NCBI GenBank assembly: GCA_021202245.1
Contig: JAJQDK010000001.1
Location: 4,871-13,243 of the forward strand
Reading direction: 5' to 3'
DNA length: 8,373 nucleotides
From: Clostridiales bacterium
GTDB lineage: Bacteria; Bacillota; Clostridia; Oscillospirales; Acutalibacteraceae
Of this stretch, positions 1 to 5,254 are shown piece after piece. Below the pieces are notes generated by a model that saw only the letters and a list, made by a program, of their open reading frames with translations, was not told the DNA's origin and searched no databases. The first letter of the stretch is position 1. Each line of letters begins with the position of its first letter. The position numbers were made by a program, and so were the translations under genes.

Positions 1-60
1 GCGTTGTCGCTATAGTCTGTAGTCAGCTTTTGCTAGTCCTGCAATGACTTAGGTTCTGAT

Positions 61-2418
61 TTGCAGGAGGTTCAAAACGTGGTTGACGTTGTTTTTCCGT
101 CAATGACCGAAAAAATAAACGAGTGGGCCGAGAGCGCGGCGTCTTCATACGGCTTGTCCGAAACAATGGCGAAAAAATATATCGGACTGTTCGGTTCAAT
201 GTCTGAATCGTTTGGATTTACCGAGCAGGAGGCATATGAGATGTCAACGACACTCACAAGCTTGGCGGGTGATGTTGCTTCGTTCTATAACATTACTCAG
301 GATGAAGCATATACAAAGCTGAAATCGGTATTTTCCGGTGAAACGGAAACCTTAAAAGACCTTGGTATTGTAATGACGCAGTCTGCGCTTGATGATTACG
401 CGCTTGCAAGCAGCTACGGCAAAACTGTTTCGGAAATGACAGAAGCGGAAAAGGTTTCGCTGAGATACAATTTTATTTTGACTCAGTTAAGCAATGCGAC
501 GGGCGATTTTACACGAACACAGGACAGCTGGGCAAATCAGACAAGGATTTTATCTCTGAGAATTGACAGCCTGAAGGCTAATATAGGACAAGGCTTGATA
601 AACGCCTTTACTCCGCTGATTAAGACGCTTAATTCTTTAATTGAAAAGCTTACAAGCGCTTCGGAAAAGTTCAAGGAGCTTTCGCAGGCGCTTTTCGGGA
701 ATGCGGCGAACAGCTCGACGTCGGTGTCAGGCGACTTGACGGATGCAGCCGACAGCATATCATCTCTCAGCGATGAAGCAAGCACAAGCTCGTCTGCTCT
801 TGACAGCGTAGCCGACAGTGCAGAAAAGGCGAAACGCAGCGTTGCAGGCTTTGACAAGCTTAATATTTTAACCGAGCAGGATACTTCCGATACATCAGCT
901 TCTGACACAACCGACAGCACCGCCGATTCAAACAGTACCCTTGCTTCGTCGTTATCTTCAGCTGCAGACGACTTTGCTTCAAGCTTGGGCAAGGGACTTA
1001 AGACAATAAACAGCATTAAAACGGCGCTCGGCAGTGTTAAATCTGCCATAAGCACAATCGCTTCATCGTGGGAAAGAGTTTGGAACAACGGCTCGGGTGA
1101 AAAGCTGCTTGACAACATCAACGATTTGCTGTCAACGGTTTTTGACAACATCGGCGACATAGCACAAGTCTTTGAAAACGCATGGAAAAAAGGCGGGCTC
1201 GGTGATTCTGTAATTCAGTCGTACATAGACAAGGCAAACAGTCTTATCGAGCTTATTGACACAATTTCGGTGGATTTCGGTGAGGTCTGGAACGACGGCA
1301 CCGGAGAGAAAATATGGACGAACATTCTTGAAACGATAAAGAACTGCAACGATTACACCACTACCCTGCGCAAAAAAATTAAGCTGGCGTGGGACAGGAA
1401 CGAAACCGGCAAAAAGCTCTGGAAGGATATTTTGGGAATAGTCGAGGATATAACCGGCTTTGTAAAAGATATTTCGGAAATTAACCTTGACTGGATCCGC
1501 GGGCTTGATTTATCCCCGCTTGCGGAAGCCGTCGAGAAGCTTGCGTCGGCATTCAGAACGCTGCTAAAGGCCTGTGGAGATAAGCTGAAGAGCGTATATA
1601 AAAATATCCTTCTTCCTCTTGCAAAATGGACCATAGAGGACGGTGTGCCTACGCTTGTAAACCTTCTTGCAAAGGCAATGGAGCTTTTGTCAAAAGCGGT
1701 AAGCACAATAAGCGATGACGCCTTGTACGCCATTGCGAGCGGATTGGCTGCAGTTGCTGCGGGCATTGTGATTTTTAAAACCGGAACAGCTATTGCAAGC
1801 GGTATTTCTAAAGTTACAAAAGCTGTCAAGACCTTTACGTCGGTTGTTTCGGCTCATCCGATTTTGGCTATAGCTACAGCTATCGGGGCAATAGTAACTG
1901 CGGTCAACGCCTATAATCAGCTGAAATGGAGCAATTCCGAAGCGGGAAAATTTGCTTCCGAAATTGACATAATAAAGGGACAGTTAGAGAAATCAACCGC
2001 AGGAATCACCGAAAACCTCGAAGATACACTTGAAACCATTGAGAATTTATACGCCGACAATACTCTGATTGACGATTATCAGGAAAAGCTTGAGGAGCTG
2101 ATAAGCAAAGCGCAATTAACTCCGGAAGAACAAAGTCAATTACAGACGATTGTTACATATTTCAGCGATAATGTTGACGGCTTCAGTGACACCTGGAACA
2201 GCTATGTTCAAATCAGCGATGACGGCAAGGTTAATTTAACGGGCGATCTTGATGAAGTGCAAAATGCAATAAACGATACCATTGACGAATATCAAAGGTT
2301 AGCAAACTCAACAGCCCTGAGCGAGTTAACAGTTGAAAATCAAAAGGAAAAAATTTCCGCAACGAAAGAACGCAGCGAAATAGAAGCGGAATATAACGAG
2401 AAAAAAAGAGGAAGTTGA
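61..2418 (+). CDS. Tape measure protein, main N-terminal fragment
   Basis: This is the largest open piece of the tape measure gene (785 codons from TTG 61). Residues 1-200 match the conserved N-terminal tape measure region, with motifs such as LQEVQNVVDV, LSETMAKKY, GDVASFYNI and GETETLKDLGIVMTQ. A Ser/Thr/Ala/Asp-rich linker follows (about 217-312) and contains KRSVAGFDKLNIL, a motif I recognise from this family. Tandem 34-35-residue Trp repeats come next, then two hydrophobic segments (about 554-580 and 599-615), then a charged, probably coiled-coil stretch. TTG 61 is unlikely to be the real start, because family sequence (DLGSD) continues upstream in frame. If translation does start here, GTG 79 behind AGGAGG at 65-70 is the better candidate. 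The last residues after the A tract, before TGA 2416-2418, are out-of-frame product. Confidence 0.85.
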   Translation: MQEVQNVVDVVFPSMTEKINEWAESAASSYGLSETMAKKYIGLFGSMSESFGFTEQEAYEMSTTLTSLAGDVASFYNITQDEAYTKLKSVFSGETETLKDLGIVMTQSALDDYALASSYGKTVSEMTEAEKVSLRYNFILTQLSNATGDFTRTQDSWANQTRILSLRIDSLKANIGQGLINAFTPLIKTLNSLIEKLTSASEKFKELSQALFGNAANSSTSVSGDLTDAADSISSLSDEASTSSSALDSVADSAEKAKRSVAGFDKLNILTEQDTSDTSASDTTDSTADSNSTLASSLSSAADDFASSLGKGLKTINSIKTALGSVKSAISTIASSWERVWNNGSGEKLLDNINDLLSTVFDNIGDIAQVFENAWKKGGLGDSVIQSYIDKANSLIELIDTISVDFGEVWNDGTGEKIWTNILETIKNCNDYTTTLRKKIKLAWDRNETGKKLWKDILGIVEDITGFVKDISEINLDWIRGLDLSPLAEAVEKLASAFRTLLKACGDKLKSVYKNILLPLAKWTIEDGVPTLVNLLAKAMELLSKAVSTISDDALYAIASGLAAVAAGIVIFKTGTAIASGISKVTKAVKTFTSVVSAHPILAIATAIGAIVTAVNAYNQLKWSNSEAGKFASEIDIIKGQLEKSTAGITENLEDTLETIENLYADNTLIDDYQEKLEELISKAQLTPEEQSQLQTIVTYFSDNVDGFSDTWNSYVQISDDGKVNLTGDLDEVQNAINDTIDEYQRLANSTALSELTVENQKEKISATKERSEIEAEYNEKKRGS
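65..70 (+). promoter_or_regulatory. Perfect internal Shine-Dalgarno before GTG 79
   Basis: AGGAGG lies 8 bases before an in-frame GTG at 79-81. It arises from codons for Gln-Glu-Val in the conserved LQEVQNVV motif, so it may be a coding accident. It could still allow translation of the rest of the tape measure gene to begin downstream of the two TAG codons at 13 and 34. Confidence 0.35.
1081..1494 (+). repeat. Tandem 34-35-residue Trp repeats in tape measure
   Basis: Trp codons at 1081, 1183, 1288, 1390 and 1492 are spaced 34, 35, 34 and 34 residues apart. The repeats begin WNNGSGEK, WKKGGLGD, WNDGTGEK and WDRNETGKK; units 1 and 3 are the most alike. Each continues into a roughly 25-residue hydrophobic/charged helix. 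Regularly spaced Trp/Phe residues are known in siphophage tape measure proteins. Here the copies have diverged in DNA but the period is kept. Confidence 0.75.
2401..2407 (+). other. A7 tract at frameshift in tape measure
   Basis: Seven A's separate frame 1 (ending ...EYNE) from frame 2 (starting EEVEEQEEK). With six A's the frame would be continuous as NEKKEEVEEQEEK. This is a one-base surplus in a homopolymer. Confidence 0.8.
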
Positions 2419-2953
2419 GGAGCAGGAGGAAAAGCTGAACAAACGGCTTAAAAATAAGGGCTGGACAATGCAAACCCTTAAAAATTATATAAACGGCGGA
2501 GGCGATGAAAACGATGCGCTTGTTAAAGAGGGCGTTGAGCTGTATAAAACGATAAAGTCGGAAAACAAGTCGTTAGATGAGCTTGCAGAAAAATTAAACG
2601 AAAACGCCGCAGAGATGAATAAGCTTACAATGACAGGCGACGACTTATCGGATGTTCAAAAGGTCCTTAACGGCGATTATTCCGATGCCGCTGCGGTGCT
2701 TATGGCTTATAATGCAGGGATGATTTCCACACAGGATGTTGAAGAATCGCAATACAAAACCATAAATAATCTTGAAAAGGCGGCTAATGAAACAGGCAAA
2801 AACACAGTAATCGGACTGGTCGAGGGAACAGAGGATTACAAGGGCGCATTGATTGAGAACAGCAACGGATTAGCTAACCTTGTTTTGCCCGAATACGACA
2901 CGGCAATGGGAATCAACTCTCCGTCACGAGAGATGTACAAACGAGGTGTTTGA
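2408..2953 (+). CDS. Tape measure protein, second fragment (after +1 shift)
   Basis: This frame-2 continuation of the tape measure gene starts right after the A7 tract with EEVEEQEEKLNKRLKNKGW. The nearest Met for an independent start is ATG 2468 (161 codons), but no good ribosome binding site precedes it, so it is best read as part of the same protein. It is Lys/Glu/Asn-rich and helical in character, and it ends with INSPSREMYKRGV. The SPSR.M motif is typical of the C-terminal third of Clostridia and Bacilli phage tape measure proteins, where the sequence normally runs on into a 'GL..GI' stretch. Here a TGA at 2951-2953 interrupts it and the family-like sequence (TVWGLINDIKSL) resumes immediately in the same frame. 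Confidence 0.75.
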   Translation, partial: EEVEEQEEKLNKRLKNKGWTMQTLKNYINGGGDENDALVKEGVELYKTIKSENKSLDELAEKLNENAAEMNKLTMTGDDLSDVQKVLNGDYSDAAAVLMAYNAGMISTQDVEESQYKTINNLEKAANETGKNTVIGLVEGTEDYKGALIENSNGLANLVLPEYDTAMGINSPSREMYKRGV

Positions 2954-3265
2954 ACCGTTTGGGGTTTAATCAACGACATTAAAAGTCTGATTGACACAGT
3001 ATCCGCTCCGATAAAATCAATAATTGAAAACATAAAAAATCCGTTTTCCACATTGCCCGAAAAGCTTCGTGAGAAGCTGGAGCCGATTAAAAACGTATTT
3101 TCAAATGTGTTCGGCAGTATTTGGAGCGTAATTAAATCTCCGCTTAATCTGTTAATGGAAAAGCTTGAGGATTTTATCAACGGCTTCATCGGCGGAATAA
3201 ACGGAATATCAAGCGGTGTAGATTGGGCAATAAGCAGTATCGGAGACCTGTTTGGTCAGGATTAG
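2954..3265 (+). CDS. Tape measure protein, third fragment between TGA and TAG
   Basis: This open frame-2 stretch lies directly between the TGA at 2951 and the TAG at 3263. It encodes about 103 residues beginning TVWGLINDIKSLIDTV and ending SSIGDLFGQD. Amphipathic helices (IKSIIENIKNPF, LREKLEPIKNVF, GSIWSVIKSPLNLLMEKL) and the FINGFIGGINGI segment are usual in tape measure C-termini. A Met at 3053 lies within it, but there is no credible ribosome binding site, so I do not regard it as a separate gene. It would be made only by readthrough, or in an undamaged copy of the gene. Confidence 0.65.
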   Translation, partial: TVWGLINDIKSLIDTVSAPIKSIIENIKNPFSTLPEKLREKLEPIKNVFSNVFGSIWSVIKSPLNLLMEKLEDFINGFIGGINGISSGVDWAISSIGDLFGQD

Positions 3266-3268
3266 CAC

Positions 3269-3628
3269 GTGGGACAGCTGGATAAGATTTCTCTTCCAAG
3301 ATTTGCAAAAGGCGCAATAGTAAAAGCGCCCACGCTTGCAGTTGTCGGCGACAATGCAGGAGCAGGCACCGGCAATCCCGAGGTAATCGCACCGCTCAGT
3401 AAGCTGCAAACTATGATGAATACCTCAAGCGGAGAGGATGCAGCGATTTTAAGTCAGATACTTGATTACATTAAAAGAATGTATGAGATGTTTGTGATAT
3501 TTAAAAATCAGGGCGGTAATTACTATCAATTCATTGCAAAGATAAACGGCTCGTCGATTTTTAATGAAATTGTTAAGCAAGATAAATTGTATAAAAAGCG
3601 CCACAACGGAAAATCGGCGTTTGCGTAG
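3269..3628 (+). CDS. Tape measure protein, C-terminal fragment
   Basis: This is the final piece of the tape measure gene, in the same frame as the preceding fragment. The codon after the TAG at 3263 is CAC, followed by GTG 3269. The segment HVGQLDKISLPRFAKGAIV followed by APTLAVVGDNAGAGTGNPEVIAP is the familiar tape measure C-terminal pattern (LP.LAKGAIV, then a VVGD/NPEVIAP motif). No Shine-Dalgarno suits GTG 3269, so independent initiation is doubtful. It ends at TAG 3626, which overlaps the AGGAGG of the next gene, as expected for a true gene end in a packed operon. Confidence 0.7.
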   Translation: MGQLDKISLPRFAKGAIVKAPTLAVVGDNAGAGTGNPEVIAPLSKLQTMMNTSSGEDAAILSQILDYIKRMYEMFVIFKNQGGNYYQFIAKINGSSIFNEIVKQDKLYKKRHNGKSAFA

Positions 3629-3632
3629 GAGG
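3627..3632 (+). promoter_or_regulatory. Ribosome binding site of the DUF6711-like gene
   Basis: AGGAGG overlaps the TAG stop of the tape measure gene and lies 11 bases before ATG 3644, a rather long spacing. A second weaker AAAGG sits closer to the ATG. Confidence 0.7.
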
Positions 3633-3643
3633 CAAAGAAAGGT

Positions 3644-4045
3644 ATGTCCAATTATAAGGGCTATTTACTTAAATTCGGCAGCAGCGTTATGCCGAACAGC
3701 TATTTATGCGAATATTCGTCAACTCCCGACCAAAGGCTTGACAGCGATGCCGAGCGTGACAACACAGGCTACCTACAGCGTTCTACGCTGCCGAACGGCA
3801 AAACAAGCATTACGTTTACAACGCATATTCTTTTTCTTGACGAGAAGATACGCTTTCAGGGAATCATCAATTCCGGTATTACAAATACGGTTCAAAGAAA
3901 ATGCACGGTAACCTTTTGGGATGATGAAACAAATACATATAAAACCTCTTCGTTTTATCTTCCCGACGTAGAGTATTCGATTTTGGATGCAGATGATACA
4001 GGCATTACGTATGAACCGATAAGCGTTGAGCTTATTGAGTATTAG
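3644..4045 (+). CDS. Small phage tail protein, DUF6711-like
   Basis: The product is 133 residues with an ATG start behind AGGAGG. The order of features resembles the DUF6711 family of short Bacillota phage tail proteins: an N-terminal segment (GYLLKFGSSVMPNSYLCEY), a polar stretch with RDNTGYLQR, a strand region (GKTSITFTTHILFL), then VTFWDDETNTYKTSSFYLPD, and a closing ISVELIEY. This assignment comes from pattern memory, not a search. The gene sits between tape measure and hub, the slot where distal tail (Dit) genes usually lie, but it is far shorter than a typical Dit. It may form part of the tail tip or connect tube to hub. The gene is intact and ends at a TAG overlapping the next ribosome binding site. 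Confidence 0.75.
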   Translation: MSNYKGYLLKFGSSVMPNSYLCEYSSTPDQRLDSDAERDNTGYLQRSTLPNGKTSITFTTHILFLDEKIRFQGIINSGITNTVQRKCTVTFWDDETNTYKTSSFYLPDVEYSILDADDTGITYEPISVELIEY

Positions 4046-4049
4046 GAGG
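4044..4049 (+). promoter_or_regulatory. Ribosome binding site that decides TTG start of hub gene
   Basis: AGGAGG is embedded in the upstream TAG stop and lies 8 bases before TTG 4058. It makes TTG the likely start, since no ATG or GTG is placed as well. Confidence 0.75.
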
Positions 4050-4057
4050 CAGTATAT

Positions 4058-5014
4058 TTGATTTTTATCAACAGCTATCGAAAGTCAAAAATTCTCAGCG
4101 AAAGTGTATATCGGGAAATTATTATAAAGTTTCCCGATGCCGCCGACGGTGAGCTTCAGGAAATCGGCAGTGAAAATATTATTCAGGACAGCTTTGAATT
4201 AACACGCTCAATTTGCGATGAGAACGAGTTTACTCTCGGCGGCTGCATAGCGGGGCAGATGACCGTGCAGGTGGTGAATATTGAGGAGGAGCTAAACGGC
4301 AAAAATATTCAGGTGTATATAAACCAAAGGTTTAATACCGAGAATTTATATCCTGAGGACACTCTTTATCCGGACGATACACTTTATCCGGGAATGCAAA
4401 GCGAAGTGATCTCTCAAACGCTGTTCACGGGCAAAATAAACAGCTCGCTCAGGCAGAAAAACAGAGCGGTTAAAGAGATAATCGCATACGACGCTTTGTA
4501 TGAGGCTTCAAACATATTGGCTTATAATTATTTTTTGAATGCAGCGAAATATTCGCCAAATCAGAAAATCGGAGATATGGTAGAGGCGGTACTGGGATAT
4601 ATAGGCTTAAGTGACGATGCCGGTCACCTATCAAACGTCAAGCTTAATCCCAACTGGGAGGAAAAGCTGTCGCTCTCGTATGAAATTGCAGAATCCGTTT
4701 GCAACGACAAAATGACTGTGCTTGATTTATTGCAGGCACTTTGCGAATTAAACGCAGCTTGGGGCTACATCAACAGAAACGGAAAATTTCTCTGCAGAAA
4801 TTTCATTAAAAGCGACACCGAAATAATTGATTACTATGCTGATTTAGAGTTTGAAGAGTTTGAGCAGCAGGATATAAATATGCTCCAATTTACTTATAAT
4901 CAGAACAAAACCTATAAGTACGGAAGTAGCAATAAAAAAAGCTGGTATATATCAGATAACATTATAGCAAAATGCTGCGCTGACATTTCTGCAATCGTTA
5001 AGAATTTTCATTAG
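4058..5014 (+). CDS. Hub-like tail protein, N-terminal fragment
   Basis: This is the part of the hub gene translated if TAG 5012 terminates (318 residues, TTG start behind AGGAGG). It ends ADISAIVKNFH. It contains the conserved hub core but lacks the terminal beta domain, so a truncated product would probably be non-functional in tail assembly. Its last segment (NIIAKCCADISAIVKNFH) is not a natural end for the family. The codons right after the TAG continue a recognisable hub sequence in the same frame. Confidence 0.75.
   Translation: MIFINSYRKSKILSESVYREIIIKFPDAADGELQEIGSENIIQDSFELTRSICDENEFTLGGCIAGQMTVQVVNIEEELNGKNIQVYINQRFNTENLYPEDTLYPDDTLYPGMQSEVISQTLFTGKINSSLRQKNRAVKEIIAYDALYEASNILAYNYFLNAAKYSPNQKIGDMVEAVLGYIGLSDDAGHLSNVKLNPNWEEKLSLSYEIAESVCNDKMTVLDLLQALCELNAAWGYINRNGKFLCRNFIKSDTEIIDYYADLEFEEFEQQDINMLQFTYNQNKTYKYGSSNKKSWYISDNIIAKCCADISAIVKNFH
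4346..4390 (+). repeat. LYPxDT short tandem repeat in hub protein
   Basis: The peptide runs LYPEDT-LYPDDT-LYPG from two 18-base units plus a partial third (starts at 4346, 4364 and 4382). Similar Asp/Tyr/Pro-rich loops occur in other Clostridia phage hub proteins, so it is probably a conserved loop rather than a new expansion. Confidence 0.7.
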
Positions 5015-5254
5015 AGCGGCGGTACAAACTACCTGTTTAACGATGTATACAAGTACAGACCGTTTTCTGCCGATGTTTTCGCAAGGTGGTGGTTAGAGCC
5101 GGGCGATAGGGTAAGCATAAAAACAGGATACGACGATACCGAAACGGTAGAAAGCATTATACTGTCGCAAACGATAAAGGGAATAAACGGTATGAGGGTA
5201 ACTTTAAATGCAAATGGCGTAGAATACTTGGGAAAGGAAGATTTAAGTGAGTAA
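5015..5254 (+). CDS. Hub-like tail protein, C-terminal fragment after TAG
   Basis: This 79-residue open stretch directly follows the in-frame TAG and begins SGGTNYLFNDVYKYRPFSAD. The W(L)EPGDRVSI and LSQTIKGINGMRVTLNANG motifs are typical of the end of phage hub or tail proteins: a valued 'GDxVxI' strand, then the 'R.IKGI' motif. It has no well-placed start codon or ribosome binding site of its own, so I take it as the severed end of the gene at 4058. The TAA stop overlaps the GTG start of the fibre gene by eight bases. Confidence 0.65.
   Translation, partial: SGGTNYLFNDVYKYRPFSADVFARWWLEPGDRVSIKTGYDDTETVESIILSQTIKGINGMRVTLNANGVEYLGKEDLSE

Larger units (their letters stand above)
1..3628 (+). 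pseudogene. Tail tape measure protein, 5'-partial, reconstructed across lesions
   Basis: This is the whole tape measure gene as far as the window shows it. Frame 1 runs from the left edge to the A tract at 2401-2407. Removing one A moves the protein into frame 2, which continues to the TAG at 3626-3628. Four stops lie inside it: TAG 13-15, TAG 34-36, TGA 2951-2953 and TAG 3263-3265. Family-like sequence continues across each break, so the pieces belong to one gene of at least about 1,208 codons plus the missing N-terminus. Tape measure proteins fill the tail tube and set its length. At the usual rule of about 0.15 nm per residue this would mean a tail of at least roughly 180 nm, hence a siphovirus. 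The disruptions suggest a decaying prophage or sequence errors; readthrough cannot be excluded from sequence alone. Confidence 0.8.
4058..5254 (+). pseudogene. Tail-tip/baseplate hub-like protein, interrupted by in-frame TAG
   Basis: Reading through the TAG at 5012-5014 gives one 398-residue frame ending at TAA 5252-5254. The first 318 residues resemble the hub or tail-associated structural proteins (gp27/Tal-like) that follow DUF6711-like proteins in Clostridia phages. The signs are an early RSICDENEFTLGGCIAGQM segment, a beta-rich hub core, LYPxDT repeats at about residues 97-111, and later AWGYINRNGKFLCRNF. The tail after the TAG (YRPFSADVFARWWLEPGDRVSI, then QTIKGINGMRVTLNANG) is the usual C-terminal beta domain of such proteins. 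No peptidase or lysozyme motif is visible. The hub would cap the tail tube and anchor the fibres encoded next. Confidence 0.65.

Noticed and set aside
537..1160. Long antisense open frame (207 codons) opposite the tape measure
   Set aside because: It lies fully opposite well-supported coding sequence, has no ribosome binding site or recognisable domain, and is a by-product of the Ser/Ala/Asp-rich linker.
1353..1829. Antisense open frame of 158 codons
   Set aside because: It is a shadow of the tape measure frame with no domain, and no other gene in the window is on the minus strand.
2395..2420. Programmed ribosomal frameshift in the tape measure
   Set aside because: The known programmed shift in tail genes lies in the chaperone pair upstream of the tape measure. 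Here a +1 change in the middle of the protein with no slippery-site architecture or stimulatory hairpin is better explained by an indel.
3564..3911. 115-codon plus-strand frame over the tape measure end and DUF6711-like gene
   Set aside because: The overlapping frame encodes recognisable proteins on both sides of the junction; this one is Arg/Cys-rich and has no ribosome binding site.
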